From contig NZ_CP071246.1 of assembly GCF_021496665.1 (NCBI RefSeq), positions 558,001 to 622,000 on the forward strand: DNA of 64,000 bases, given 5' to 3'. The notes beneath the pieces were generated by a model. The model saw only the letters and a list, made by a program, of their open reading frames with translations. It had not been told where the DNA came from and made no database searches. Source of the stretch: Corynebacterium sp. CNCTC7651. Lineage in GTDB: Bacteria > Actinomycetota > Actinomycetes > Mycobacteriales > Mycobacteriaceae. Shown piece after piece: positions 1-9,099 of this stretch (positions are counted from its first letter, which is position 1; the number at the start of each line of letters is the position of its first letter). Made by a program: the position numbers and the translations under genes.

Positions 1-1
1 C

Positions 2-778
2 CCTCGGCTCACCGTGTCCTTCGGACTTTTTCCGGGCTCCAGCAAAGGAGATGTGACCACAGGTGCGCGATTGTTAGACAGCGCCACACTTGTAGGAACA
101 ATTCCCGAGCTCGTGGAAGCGGGTGTGGCAGCGGTGAAGCGGAACATGCGCACTGCGAGTGTGATCGGTGATGTGTATCGCGCTGATGTGCCCGACTATC
201 CACTCGTTGCAGTGCGAGAGGCGCTGGTGAATGCATTGATGCATAGGGATTATTCGCCGAGCGCGCTCGGCAGCCAGGTGCAGATAAACATGTTCGTAGA
301 CCGGCTGGAAATCACTAGCCCGGGCGGGCTCTATGGTGGCGTTACCGTGGAGAATTTGGGGGAGGCAGGGCTCAGCGCATCGCGTAATCAACGACTTTCA
401 TCATTCCTCGAAGATCTCACGTTCGTGGGCGGTGGCCCGATCGCCGAAAACCGGGGTTCTGGAATTGCAACGATCAACCGGGCCTTAGAGGAGGCACTCA
501 TGCCCCCGCCGGTATTCACCAACCGACTAACCGATTTCACGGTCACCTTCCGCAAACGGAGGATCGCCCCGGATGAGCGGCATGGGACCGCGAGTGAGCA
601 GGTTCTCGACCTCCTTCATCAACGAGAATCGTGGGCAACTGCAGAGTTGGTTAAGGAGACCGGTCTTAGTCGCTCCGCTGTGCAAAATGCCCTAAGCCAG
701 CTAGTAACCGCGGGCGTTGCTGAGCCGACCGAACCCACTCGCTCCCCACGTCAGCGTTACCGGCTCACTGTCCTCTGA
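2..778 (+). CDS. ATP-binding transcriptional-regulator-like protein (5' partial)
   Basis: The frame is open to the left edge of the window, so the true start lies outside it; the first in-window candidate is GTG at 14. The visible part matches the C-terminal half of the COG2865 type, usually an AlbA_2 domain followed by a GHKL-like ATP-binding fold. Supporting motifs are REALVNALMHRDYS (N-box-like) and ENRGSGIATI (G-box-like). The last ~60 residues look like a winged helix (ETGLSRSAVQNALSQLV). Proteins of this type are thought to be DNA-binding regulators, but ligand and targets are unknown. It ends 37 bp before lhr. The family call is fairly firm; the function is inferred. Confidence 0.7.
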   Translation, partial: PRLTVSFGLFPGSSKGDVTTGARLLDSATLVGTIPELVEAGVAAVKRNMRTASVIGDVYRADVPDYPLVAVREALVNALMHRDYSPSALGSQVQINMFVDRLEITSPGGLYGGVTVENLGEAGLSASRNQRLSSFLEDLTFVGGGPIAENRGSGIATINRALEEALMPPPVFTNRLTDFTVTFRKRRIAPDERHGTASEQVLDLLHQRESWATAELVKETGLSRSAVQNALSQLVTAGVAEPTEPTRSPRQRYRLTVL

Positions 779-815
779 AATGGGCACCAATTCTCCGCGC
801 GGTACCATCGCACCC

Positions 816-3800
816 ATGTCCGAAAATGTCCTCGATCGCTTCCACCCCCAGGTGGCAACCTGGTTCGAGGAGGTTTTTGCTGCGCCCACCGCGGTGCAGG
901 CCGAGGCGTGGCGCGCGATTTCCGATGGCGAGAATTCCCTCGTCGTCGCCCCCACCGGCTCCGGCAAAACACTCGCCGCCTTCCTGTGGTCCCTCAACTC
1001 CCTCGTCGAGCGCGCAGGGCAGCAGGCCCTGCCTATCGACGGCGCCCAACGTTCCACGCACGGCGGCGTCCGCGTCCTCTATATCTCCCCGCTGAAAGCC
1101 CTCGGCGTGGACGTGGAGAACAACCTGCGCGCGCCGCTCCAGGGCATCGCGCGCGTGGCGCAGCGCATGGGCCGCGAAATGCCGGACATCTCCGTTGGCG
1201 TGCGCTCCGGCGACACCCCGCAGGTGGAGCGCAACCGCCAGCTGCGCAAACCGCCGGACATCTTGATCACCACCCCGGAATCGCTCTACCTCATGCTCAC
1301 GTCCAAGGCAGCGGCGATCCTGCAGTCCGTGGACACCGTGATCATCGACGAAATCCACGCCCTCGCCGGCACCAAGCGCGGCGTGCACCTCGCGCTCTCC
1401 CTCGAGCGCCTGGCCAGGCTCGCCGGGAACTTCCAGCGCATCGGCCTCTCCGCCACCGTGCGCCCCATCGAAACGGTGGCCAACTTCCTGGGCCCGCGCA
1501 CCACCATCATCAACCCGCCTGCGGAAAAGCGCTGGGAGCTTGTGGTGCGCGTGCCGGTGGAGGACATGAGCGATCTCCCCGTCCCCGAGGAGGGCTCCAC
1601 CATCGGGGAGGCGATTATCGACGATCGTTTGCTGCTTGACGACGACGACTTTTCCGGCGCGAAAGAGGCGGAGCCTCTCGCGCCGGGAGCGTCGAAAAGC
1701 ATCTGGCCCCACATCGAGCAGGCGGTGTACGAGGAGGTGATGGCGCACCGCTCCACCATCGTGTTCGTGAACTCGCGCCGCACCGCCGAGCGCCTGACCA
1801 GCCAGATCAACGAGCTGTGGGCGAAGGAGCACGACCCGGAGGCGCTGAGCGCACCCACGCGGCGCCCGCCCGCGCAGCTGATGAAGTCAGTGGATACCGC
1901 CGGCCATGCTGCGCCCGTGATCGCCCGTGCCCACCACGGCTCCGTGTCCAAGGATGAGCGCCTGCTCACCGAGACGATGCTGAAGGAGGGCTCGCTGAGA
2001 GCGGTGATTTCCACGAGCTCCTTGGAACTGGGCATCGACATGGGGGCGGTGGACCTGGTGATTCAGGTGGAGTCCCCGCCGAGCGTGGCCTCCGGCCTGC
2101 AGCGGGTGGGCCGCGCCGGGCACGCGGTGGGGGCGATCTCGGAAGGCTCGTTCTACCCGAAGCACCGCTCCGACCTGGTGCAAACGGCGGTGACGGTGCC
2201 GCGCATGCGCCAGGGGCTCATTGAGGAGCTCAAACCCCCGAAGAATCCGCTGGACGTGCTGGCGCAGCAGACAGTCGCCGCGATCGCCTTCGAGGACATC
2301 GAGGTGGACGACTGGTTTGAGACCGTCACCCGCGCCTGGCCCTACCGCGACCTCCCGCGCGAGGTGTTCGACGCCGTAATCGACCTGGTCACCGGCGTGT
2401 ACCCGTCCACCGACTTCGCGGAGCTGAAACCCCGCGCGATCCTGGAGGGCACCACGTTGAAAGCCCGTCCCGGCGCGCAGCGCGTGGCCGTGACCAACGC
2501 GGGCACCATCCCGGACCGCGGCATGTTCGGCGTGTTCCTCGTGGGCTCGGATGCGGAGGGCGGCGTGCCCCGCCGCGTGGGCGAGCTGGACGAGGAAATG
2601 GTGTACGAATCCCGCGTCGGCGACGTATTCACCCTCGGCGCGTCCAGCTGGCGCATCGAGAACATCACGCGTGACCAGGTGCAGGTCTCACCCGCGCCGG
2701 GCCACACGGGCCGCCTGCCGTTCTGGACGGGCGATTCGCTCGGCCGCCCGTATGAACTCGGTAAGGCTCTTGGGGCGTTTCGTCGTGAAGCAAAAAGCGG
2801 CGAGGGCATCGACCCCTCGCTGGATGAGAAAGCCCGCAACAACCTGGTGCAGTACCTCGCGGAGCAGGAGGAGGCCACCGGCATTCTGCCGGACGACACG
2901 ACGTTGGTGCTCGAGCGCTTCACCGACGAGCTGGGGGATTGGCGCGTAGTGCTGCACACCCCCTTCGGCAAAGGGGTCAACGCCGCGTGGGCGCTGGCCA
3001 CCGGGTGGCGCGTGTCGCAAGAGACCGGCATGGACGCTCAGGCTGTGGCGGGCGACGACGGCATCGTCCTGCGCCTCCCGCAGGGGGAGAAGGAGCCGGA
3101 CGGTTCGCTCTTCCAATTCGACGCGGACGAGATCGCGGACATCGTGACCGAGCAGGTGGGCAACTCCGCGCTGTTCGCCTCGCGCTTCCGCGAGTGCGCC
3201 GCGCGTGCGCTCCTGCTCCCGCGCAAGAACCCCGGCAAGCGCGCACCCTTGTGGCAGCAGCGGCAGCGCGCCGAGCAGCTTCTCGACGTCGCCCGCAACT
3301 ACCCCTCGTTCCCCATCATCTTGGAGACGGTCCGCGAGTGCCTCCAAGACGTCTACGATCTGCCAGCGCTGCAGGACGTGATGCGGCAGCTGAACACGCG
3401 CCGCATCCGCGTCGCCGAGGTGACCACGGATACGCCGAGCCCCTTCGCGTCATCGTTGCTGTTCAACTACACCGGCGCGTTCATGTACGAGGGCGACACG
3501 CCCCTCGCGGAAAAGCGCGCCGCGGCGCTTGCCCTGGACCCTTCGCTGCTGGCCAAGCTCCTGGGCACAGTGGAGCTCAGAGAGCTTCTCGACGCCGACG
3601 TGATCAACGAGGTTGACCGCAACCTGCGCCGCGTTGGCCGCGCCGAAACGTCGGAGCAATTCGCGGACACGCTGCGCATCGTGGGGCCCGTGCCTGTCGA
3701 CGAATTGTCCGAGTACACCGCCGTACCGCTGAACACGCTGGAACAGACCTTGGGGCCGGCGCGCATGATGCTGGTGCGCATCGGCGGGCGCGAGCACGTT

Positions 3801-5525
3801 GCCCAGGTGCTGGACGCGGCGCTGTTGCGCGACGCGCTCGGCGTGCCCATCCCGCCAGGTGTGCCGGCGCAGGTGGCGACCATCCCGGACGCGCTGGCCC
3901 AGCTGGTGGGCCGATGGGTGCGCACCCGCGGGCCGTTCACGCTGCGCGACTTGGCGGACGCGTTCGGCCTGGCGGTAGGTGCCGCCTATTCCGCGCTGCA
4001 ACCCCTTATAGATAAGGACAAGGTTGTCGAAGGCCGTTTTCGCCAGGGCATCGACGAGCAGGAATACGTGGCCGCCGAGGTGCTGCGCACCATCCGCACG
4101 CGATCCCTGGCGGCGGCGCGGGCGCAGGCGCGCCCAGTGTCCCAGTCCGCCTTTGGCCGCTTCCTGCCCGCGTGGGCGAACGTCGCGCCCGCCGGCGTGA
4201 CCCCGGCGCTGCGCGGCGCGGACGGCGTGTACTCCGTGCTGGAGCAGCTCGCCGGCGTGCGGTTGCCGGCCAGCGCGTGGGAGTCCCACATCCTGCCCTC
4301 CCGGGTGGGCGACTACCAGCCGGAGATGCTGGATGAGCTGACCTCCGGCGGGGAGATCGCCATTGTCGGCGCGGGCAAAGCGGGCGCGCGTGATCCGTGG
4401 ATCATGTTGCTGCCCACCGACTACGCGGCCCAGCTCATGCCGCAGATCGACCCGCCGGTGCTGTCGCTGACCCAGCAGCAGGTGCTGGACACCATCGGCC
4501 GCGGCGGCGGGTACCTGTTCACGGACCTGTTGGCCGCCGTCGGCGGGGTGCACAGCGCCACGACGGAGGAGCTCCGCGAGGCGATGTGGGACCTTGTGGA
4601 GGCCGGGTTCCTCGCGCCCGACTCGTTTGCCCCGATCCGCGCAAGGCTTGCGGGCGGGAAGACGGCGCATAGGGCGAAGCGGCGGCCGTCGCGAAGCAGG
4701 GTGCGCTCGGGACGCACCTCCTTTGCCAACCTCACGCCGCCGGACATGGCCGGGCGCTGGGCAGCGACGCCGGCGCCGGACGCGGACGCGACGCGGCGTT
4801 CGCTCGCGTTCGGCGAGGCGTGGCTGGACCGCTACGGTGTGGTCACCCGCGGCAGCATCGTCGCGGAGGATGTGCTGGGCGGCTTCGCGCTGGCGTACAA
4901 AACGCTGTCCGGGTTCGAGGAAAGCGGCAAGGCCATGCGCGGCTACCTCATCGAGGGTCTCGGCGCGTCCCAGTTTTCCACCCCGGCGACGATTGACCGG
5001 CTGCGCGGCTACCAGGATTCCGATGACGTGGTGGGCTGGCCATCCGGCGCCCGGGAGCCGCAGGTTTACGTGCTCGCTGCGACGGATCCCGCCAACCCTT
5101 ACGGCGCCGCACTGCCGTGGCCGGAACAGGGCCCGACCCGCTCCGCGGGCGCGATGGTGGTGCTGGTCGACGGCCTCTTGGCCGCGCACATCACCCGCGG
5201 TGGCAAGACCATGACGACGTTTTTCGACCACTTCCCCGACGGGGTAGGTGATCCGCTGCCGCTGGTGGTGCACGCGCTTGACGACGCCGTGAGGCGCGGC
5301 CGCATGTCTCCATTGAGCGTCGAAAAGCTCAACGGGGGAGCAGCGTTCAGCCTTCGCGAGGTTGGGGCGACGGTGACCCACAAGGGCGCGCGCATCGGTG
5401 GGAAGGTGCATGCGGCACCGAAGCGGCGGGGCAGGAGCGTGGCCGAGGCGTTGGAAGAGATGGGGGAGCTAGATACCCGGCTCCCGGCTGCGAACGAAGA
5501 GGAGGTGCTCAGCTTCGACGACTAG
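816..5525 (+). CDS. lhr: Large ATP-dependent helicase Lhr
   Basis: A 1569-residue superfamily 2 helicase. The N-terminal third holds Walker A (APTGSGKT), the DEIH box (IIDEIHALAG) and motif VI (GLQRVGRAGH). The very long C-terminal part, with winged-helix and Lhr-specific domains, matches actinobacterial Lhr, which is about 1500 residues. Lhr unwinds DNA and RNA:DNA duplexes 3' to 5' and is linked to DNA repair in mycobacteria. I chose ATG 816 (MSENVLDRFHPQVATWF), although the frame is open back to 717, because upstream codons overlap the previous gene and family proteins start just before the FHP..ATWF segment. Several long minus-strand ORFs opposite it are shadows. Confidence 0.95.
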   Translation: MSENVLDRFHPQVATWFEEVFAAPTAVQAEAWRAISDGENSLVVAPTGSGKTLAAFLWSLNSLVERAGQQALPIDGAQRSTHGGVRVLYISPLKALGVDVENNLRAPLQGIARVAQRMGREMPDISVGVRSGDTPQVERNRQLRKPPDILITTPESLYLMLTSKAAAILQSVDTVIIDEIHALAGTKRGVHLALSLERLARLAGNFQRIGLSATVRPIETVANFLGPRTTIINPPAEKRWELVVRVPVEDMSDLPVPEEGSTIGEAIIDDRLLLDDDDFSGAKEAEPLAPGASKSIWPHIEQAVYEEVMAHRSTIVFVNSRRTAERLTSQINELWAKEHDPEALSAPTRRPPAQLMKSVDTAGHAAPVIARAHHGSVSKDERLLTETMLKEGSLRAVISTSSLELGIDMGAVDLVIQVESPPSVASGLQRVGRAGHAVGAISEGSFYPKHRSDLVQTAVTVPRMRQGLIEELKPPKNPLDVLAQQTVAAIAFEDIEVDDWFETVTRAWPYRDLPREVFDAVIDLVTGVYPSTDFAELKPRAILEGTTLKARPGAQRVAVTNAGTIPDRGMFGVFLVGSDAEGGVPRRVGELDEEMVYESRVGDVFTLGASSWRIENITRDQVQVSPAPGHTGRLPFWTGDSLGRPYELGKALGAFRREAKSGEGIDPSLDEKARNNLVQYLAEQEEATGILPDDTTLVLERFTDELGDWRVVLHTPFGKGVNAAWALATGWRVSQETGMDAQAVAGDDGIVLRLPQGEKEPDGSLFQFDADEIADIVTEQVGNSALFASRFRECAARALLLPRKNPGKRAPLWQQRQRAEQLLDVARNYPSFPIILETVRECLQDVYDLPALQDVMRQLNTRRIRVAEVTTDTPSPFASSLLFNYTGAFMYEGDTPLAEKRAAALALDPSLLAKLLGTVELRELLDADVINEVDRNLRRVGRAETSEQFADTLRIVGPVPVDELSEYTAVPLNTLEQTLGPARMMLVRIGGREHVAQVLDAALLRDALGVPIPPGVPAQVATIPDALAQLVGRWVRTRGPFTLRDLADAFGLAVGAAYSALQPLIDKDKVVEGRFRQGIDEQEYVAAEVLRTIRTRSLAAARAQARPVSQSAFGRFLPAWANVAPAGVTPALRGADGVYSVLEQLAGVRLPASAWESHILPSRVGDYQPEMLDELTSGGEIAIVGAGKAGARDPWIMLLPTDYAAQLMPQIDPPVLSLTQQQVLDTIGRGGGYLFTDLLAAVGGVHSATTEELREAMWDLVEAGFLAPDSFAPIRARLAGGKTAHRAKRRPSRSRVRSGRTSFANLTPPDMAGRWAATPAPDADATRRSLAFGEAWLDRYGVVTRGSIVAEDVLGGFALAYKTLSGFEESGKAMRGYLIEGLGASQFSTPATIDRLRGYQDSDDVVGWPSGAREPQVYVLAATDPANPYGAALPWPEQGPTRSAGAMVVLVDGLLAAHITRGGKTMTTFFDHFPDGVGDPLPLVVHALDDAVRRGRMSPLSVEKLNGGAAFSLREVGATVTHKGARIGGKVHAAPKRRGRSVAEALEEMGELDTRLPAANEEEVLSFDD

Positions 5526-5553
5526 GCTATGGCCCGAATCTCAGTGGTGACCC

Positions 5554-6093
5554 CTACTGCGCCGGGTAGCGCACGAGGAGGTCGTCGCCGATCACGGCGC
5601 CGTCGTTAAGCTTTGCTGCGCTTAGGGCCGCACCGTTGGCCTTCAACCCCATGATGTGCTCGACGTCATCGCGGTGAGCGAGTAGGTGGTCGGCGATGAT
5701 GCGACGGTGGCAGCGCCACCACACTGCCTCGGAGCACATGATCGCGGTTGGGGTCTCAGCGGCGTGATGGCGTAGCTCCGCCAGCGCGTCGGCGAACTCC
5801 TGTCCAAGAGCGTGGTCGGCGTAGTTGTGGAAGCTGCGGTTTTGCCAGTTGGCGTTGACCTCGAAGGGGACGGTCTTGGACACGTTGCGCCGCCCAGCCA
5901 AGCCCGGGTTCTTGCCGTATGCGATGCCGCGCTCGGGTAGGTGCTCAGCGAGGGAGTCGTCGTTGAACCAGGGGTACTTCTTCGAGCCGGTGAGTTTGCG
6001 CACGTCGATGATCGACTGCACCCCGGCCGCCTCGAGCATTCGGATGAACTCGTCGAGCTCGAGGTTGGAGTGGCCGACCGTGAATATACGCAT
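5554..6093 (-). CDS. DUF488 family protein
   Basis: A 179-residue protein beginning MRIFTVGHSN, the hallmark N-terminus of the DUF488 family, with a conserved Arg in the DVR segment (SIIDVRKLTGSKK). A conserved Cys/His-rich stretch (IMCSEAVWWRCHRR) follows. Biochemical function is not established. The start at 6093 is preferred over an in-frame ATG at 6126 because the family motif begins exactly there. It stands alone, convergent with lhr (28 bp between stops) and divergent from the following toxin-antitoxin pair. Confidence 0.85.
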   Translation of the reverse strand: MRIFTVGHSNLELDEFIRMLEAAGVQSIIDVRKLTGSKKYPWFNDDSLAEHLPERGIAYGKNPGLAGRRNVSKTVPFEVNANWQNRSFHNYADHALGQEFADALAELRHHAAETPTAIMCSEAVWWRCHRRIIADHLLAHRDDVEHIMGLKANGAALSAAKLNDGAVIGDDLLVRYPAQ

Positions 6094-6165
6094 GCGGGCT
6101 ACAGTACTCGGGCATACCAGTGGCATCAGTGATGCAAACCTATTGAGTCAGATGAACCGTCGTCG

Positions 6166-6171
6166 TAGTAT
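6166..6171 (+). promoter_or_regulatory. Putative -10 element of vapBC pair 1 (leaderless)
   Basis: TAGTAT ends 6 nt before the ATG at 6178 and no Shine-Dalgarno sequence lies between. This fits a leaderless transcript starting at or near the start codon, a common arrangement in corynebacteria. It is called by eye from spacing only. Confidence 0.4.
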
Positions 6172-6177
6172 CGGGGT

Positions 6178-6444
6178 ATGAGCTCTCCAACCAACAATCG
6201 GGTCCGCACCACGGTGAGTCTGAACCGCGAAGTTGCGGCGGCAGCGCGCCGACTCCAGGAAGAGAAGAACATCTCTATGTCGGAAGCCGTGAATGAGCTA
6301 GCTTCAGCTGGGCTTCGCCGCTCTACAGTGTCGACGAAACGGATTGAACTTCCGGATTTCAGTTACGCCCCGCGGATCGATATCACCAATATCGGTGAAG
6401 TGTTGGGCATGCTCGAAGAGGAAGAATGGCTCAATGATCGTTGA
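6178..6444 (+). CDS. Ribbon-helix-helix type antitoxin (VapB-like)
   Basis: An 88-residue protein with an N-terminal ribbon-helix-helix pattern (RVRTTVSLNREVAAAARRL, then SMSEAVNELASAGL). An acidic C-terminus (LEEEEWLNDR) is of the kind that wraps the toxin. Its stop overlaps the start of the PIN-domain gene by 11 bp, which implies translational coupling and a toxin-antitoxin operon. It probably binds its own promoter together with the toxin. Confidence 0.8.
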   Translation: MSSPTNNRVRTTVSLNREVAAAARRLQEEKNISMSEAVNELASAGLRRSTVSTKRIELPDFSYAPRIDITNIGEVLGMLEEEEWLNDR

Positions 6445-6862
6445 CGCGAACGTTCTGATCTACGCCTTAGGTGAGCCGTCCCCGCACAAATCAAAGGCAA
6501 GACAGTGGCTAGAGAGCGCGTTGAATGGTTCTCAGAGGGTTGGTATTCCTTGGGCTTCATTGCTCGCATTTCAACGGATCACCACTAATCCGCGCATAAT
6601 GAAGCGGCAACTTTCTGTGGGGCAAGCCTGGAGTGTCGTGACGATGCTGCTCGACGCTGAGCCGGTATGGGTGCCTGAGCCGGGCCCTCGTCACTCCGAA
6701 ATACTAGGGCGTTTACTTGTCGATTCTGCGGCTACCGGGAATCTGGTTACTGACGCTCACATCGCAGCCCTAGCAATCGAGTACGGCACTCCGGTGTGTT
6801 CGTTCGATAGCGACTTCGCCCGCTTTCCCGAGGTCACGTGGTTCAATCCCGCGAGGGATTAG
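6434..6862 (+). CDS. PIN-domain ribonuclease toxin (VapC family)
   Basis: A 142-residue PIN domain starting MIVDANVLIYAL with the first catalytic Asp. Later acidic residues sit in TDAHIAALA and SFDSDFARF, typical of the VapC branch with the WASLLAFQRITTN segment. VapC toxins cleave tRNA or rRNA when freed from VapB; the target here is unknown. The start ATG 6434 lies inside the antitoxin gene. A longer frame from 6344 is only overlap with the antitoxin. Confidence 0.85.
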   Translation: MIVDANVLIYALGEPSPHKSKARQWLESALNGSQRVGIPWASLLAFQRITTNPRIMKRQLSVGQAWSVVTMLLDAEPVWVPEPGPRHSEILGRLLVDSAATGNLVTDAHIAALAIEYGTPVCSFDSDFARFPEVTWFNPARD

Positions 6863-6885
6863 GAAGTCCAACTACACTCCCACCC

Positions 6886-7701
6886 ATGCCTGAAGGCGAT
6901 TCGGTTTACCAGCTCTCCAAGCGTCTGCAGTTCATGGCGGGGCGGGAGGTCACGCATACGTCGCTACGTGCGCCCCGCTACGCGACGGTGGACTTCACCG
7001 GCATGGTGTGCGAGGAGGTGTGGCCGTACGGCAAGCACCTGTTCATGCTGTTCGCTGCGGGCGGGCACGAGCCGCAAGTGCTGCACACGCACCTGAAGAT
7101 GGAGGGCACGTGGGCGATGCACCGCGTCGGCACGCGTTGGCGCAAGCCGGGCTACACGGCGCGGGTGGTCTTAAGGCTTGCCGACGAACCCAAGGCTGAC
7201 ATCGAGCTGGTGGGGCACGAGCTTGGCCTGGTCGAGGTATTCCCGGCCCGCGAGTTCGACGAGCGGATGGGCTACCTCGGCCCGGACCTGCTGGCGGAGG
7301 AGTTCGACTTCGGGGAGGCGAAACGACGCATCCTTGAGGACCCGGAGCGTGAAATCGGTAGGGCGCTGCTGGACCAGTACCGCCTAGCCGGCATCGGCAA
7401 CGAGTACCGCGCGGAGATCTGCTTCCTCGGTGGTGTGCATCCGAGGGAGAAGGTGGGGAACGCGGACGTCGATAAGCTTTTGCTCATCGCGCGGCGCCTG
7501 ATGTGGGCGAACAAGGACGAGCCTGTGCGGGTGAGCACCGGTGTGAAGCGCGCGGGGGAGACCAGCTACGTGTTCGGGCGCAACAACAAGCCGTGCCGGC
7601 GGTGCACCACGCTGATCAAGAAGGATCTCCTGGGCGGGGAGGGGGACTTGGAGCGGGTTATCTGGTGGTGCCCGCGGTGCCAGCCGGAGCCTGCGAGCTA
7701 G
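6886..7701 (+). CDS. Fpg/Nei family DNA glycosylase (endonuclease VIII type)
   Basis: A 271-residue protein that begins MPEGDSVYQ, with the catalytic Pro2/Glu3 exposed after Met removal, as in Nei glycosylases. A helix-two-turn-helix region includes GIGNEYRAEICF, and a C-terminal zinc finger uses CRRC and CPRC pairs. It excises oxidised bases and cuts the abasic site by a lyase reaction. ATG 6886 is fixed by the need for Pro2. It resembles actinobacterial Nei2. It lies between two toxin-antitoxin pairs with no obvious functional link to them. Confidence 0.9.
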   Translation: MPEGDSVYQLSKRLQFMAGREVTHTSLRAPRYATVDFTGMVCEEVWPYGKHLFMLFAAGGHEPQVLHTHLKMEGTWAMHRVGTRWRKPGYTARVVLRLADEPKADIELVGHELGLVEVFPAREFDERMGYLGPDLLAEEFDFGEAKRRILEDPEREIGRALLDQYRLAGIGNEYRAEICFLGGVHPREKVGNADVDKLLLIARRLMWANKDEPVRVSTGVKRAGETSYVFGRNNKPCRRCTTLIKKDLLGGEGDLERVIWWCPRCQPEPAS

Positions 7702-7733
7702 GGAGCAAATCTTGCGCCTACGCAAAACTCCCC

Positions 7734-7753
7734 GTATATCCTTTGGTATATAC
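7734..7753 (+). promoter_or_regulatory. Inverted repeat, candidate autoregulatory operator of vapBC pair 2
   Basis: Arms GTATAT (7734-7739) and ATATAC (7748-7753) are separated by 8 nt and lie about 25-40 bp upstream of the antitoxin start. AbrB-type antitoxins usually repress their own promoter through such sites. A strong ribosome binding site AGGAGGA follows at about 7764-7770. Confidence 0.45.
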
Positions 7754-7776
7754 CCGTTGGATTAGGAGGAGCCGTT

Positions 7777-8037
7777 GTGAGCAAAACAGTCGCTGCAGTG
7801 TTTAAATCCGGTAACAGTCAAGCCGTGCGAATTCCGGTATCGCATCGACTTGACACCGACAAGGTGGAAATTGAACGTGTCCCGGAAGGTATCTTGCTGC
7901 GCCCAATTGAAGCAACAATCGGGGATGCTGTAGCAAGGTTGCGCGAATACCAGCTGGCAGAGGGGATCGGGGGCGGCTTGATCGAGGAACTTGAGGAGCT
8001 GCCCACCGAGTCGCTGCCAAGCTTCGACGAAAACTGA
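7777..8037 (+). CDS. vapB: AbrB/SpoVT-type antitoxin (VapB)
   Basis: An 86-residue protein whose N-terminus (AAVFKSGNSQAVRIPVSHRL) is the swapped-hairpin AbrB DNA-binding signature shared by VapB antitoxins. An acidic tail ends SFDEN. GTG 7777 is chosen because AGGAGGA lies about 6 nt upstream. The PIN toxin gene starts 5 nt after its stop. It belongs to a different antitoxin fold from the pair at 6178-6862. Confidence 0.88.
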   Translation: MSKTVAAVFKSGNSQAVRIPVSHRLDTDKVEIERVPEGILLRPIEATIGDAVARLREYQLAEGIGGGLIEELEELPTESLPSFDEN

Positions 8038-8042
8038 ACGAG

Positions 8043-8441
8043 ATGCGCTACCTCTTTGACACCAATGTGTGGATAGACCTCGAAAGAGGTAGGAACGCTG
8101 GACTTGTGCAGCGGGCCTCAGCATGCAGCCGCGCCGAAGTGGCACTTTCGACCATCGTGTTGGGAGAGCTTTTGGGAGGGGCGCAACGTTCAGCAGACCC
8201 CGTTCGTGCTTATCGCTCGATAGAAACGCTAGTGACAGGCATCAAACCGGTTGGTGTCGATGAAGATGTCGCGCTTGCTTACGGCCATCTTCGCGCCCAC
8301 CTGGAAGGCCAAGGGCTAATTATCGGGCCAAACGATCTTTGGATCGCAGCCCAAGCGCTGCGCTATGAGCTAGTTCTAGTCACCGCGAACGAGGCCGAGT
8401 TCAATCGAGTCCCATCGTTAGTAGTGGAGAATTGGAGGTAG
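8043..8441 (+). CDS. vapC: VapC family PIN-domain toxin
   Basis: A 132-residue PIN domain: FDTNVWIDL carries the first Asp, VLGELLGGA the Glu, and IGPNDLWIAAQAL the second Asp. The typical end VTANEAEFNRVP follows. Length and motif order match VapC of the AbrB-partnered group. It is probably a site-specific ribonuclease. The gene is translated right after vapB and converges with dedA. Confidence 0.9.
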   Translation: MRYLFDTNVWIDLERGRNAGLVQRASACSRAEVALSTIVLGELLGGAQRSADPVRAYRSIETLVTGIKPVGVDEDVALAYGHLRAHLEGQGLIIGPNDLWIAAQALRYELVLVTANEAEFNRVPSLVVENWR

Positions 8442-8459
8442 CGTTCTCATTCATAGCGC

Positions 8460-9083
8460 CTACGCCTTCGCGCCTCGCTCCTTCACAGCGCGGCGGATGA
8501 AGAACACCAGGAAGCCGAGGATGATCAGCCCGAGGATCGCGTAGATCACGTTGGAGTAGGTGTCCACGTAGCCGGTGGCGGCCTCCCAGTTATCGCCGAG
8601 CAGGTAGCCCAGGTAGATCAGGATGGCGTTCCAGATGCCGGAGCCCAACGTGGTCCACAGGCCGAAGGTGATCAGGTTCATCCGGTCCAGGCCGGCGGGG
8701 ATGGAGATCAGGGAGCGCACGCCCGGGATCAGGCGGCCGAAGAAGATGCTGGGCTTGCCGTACTTGTTGAAGAAGTTCATCGCGGCATCCACGTCGGACG
8801 CCTTGACCAGCCACATCCAGTCCGCGATCTTGCGCAGCCGCTCGAGCCCCAGCCACGCGCCAACGCCGTAGAGGATGTACGCGCCGATCACAGAGCCAGC
8901 GACGGACCAGATGAAGACGGCCAGCCAGTTCAGCGACCCCTGGGCGACGGTGAAGCCGGCCAGCGGCAGCACCACCTCTGACGGGATGGGCGGAAAGAGG
9001 TTCTCCAGCAGGATGGCGATGCCGACGCCCGGGGCGCCGAGCAACTCCATCAGGCCAACAATCCAGTCAATAATCCCTTGCAC
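8460..9083 (-). CDS. DedA family membrane protein
   Basis: A 207-residue integral membrane protein with the DedA/SNARE-associated signature: ENLFPPIPSEVVLP near the N-terminus, then FGRLIPGVRSLISIPAG. Several hydrophobic segments and a short basic C-terminus follow. DedA proteins are needed for membrane homeostasis, and members flip undecaprenyl phosphate or phospholipids. It follows the glutamate-cysteine-ligase-like gene by 16 bp on the same strand, probably as the last gene of a pgi operon. Confidence 0.9.
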   Translation of the reverse strand: MQGIIDWIVGLMELLGAPGVGIAILLENLFPPIPSEVVLPLAGFTVAQGSLNWLAVFIWSVAGSVIGAYILYGVGAWLGLERLRKIADWMWLVKASDVDAAMNFFNKYGKPSIFFGRLIPGVRSLISIPAGLDRMNLITFGLWTTLGSGIWNAILIYLGYLLGDNWEAATGYVDTYSNVIYAILGLIILGFLVFFIRRAVKERGAKA

Positions 9084-9099
9084 AACCGGCTATTGTGCC

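Noticed and set aside
3450..5411. 653-codon ORF on the minus strand opposite lhr
   Set aside because: High-GC shadow of the lhr frame; the product is rich in Arg/His/Ala with no domain, and lhr itself is fully supported.
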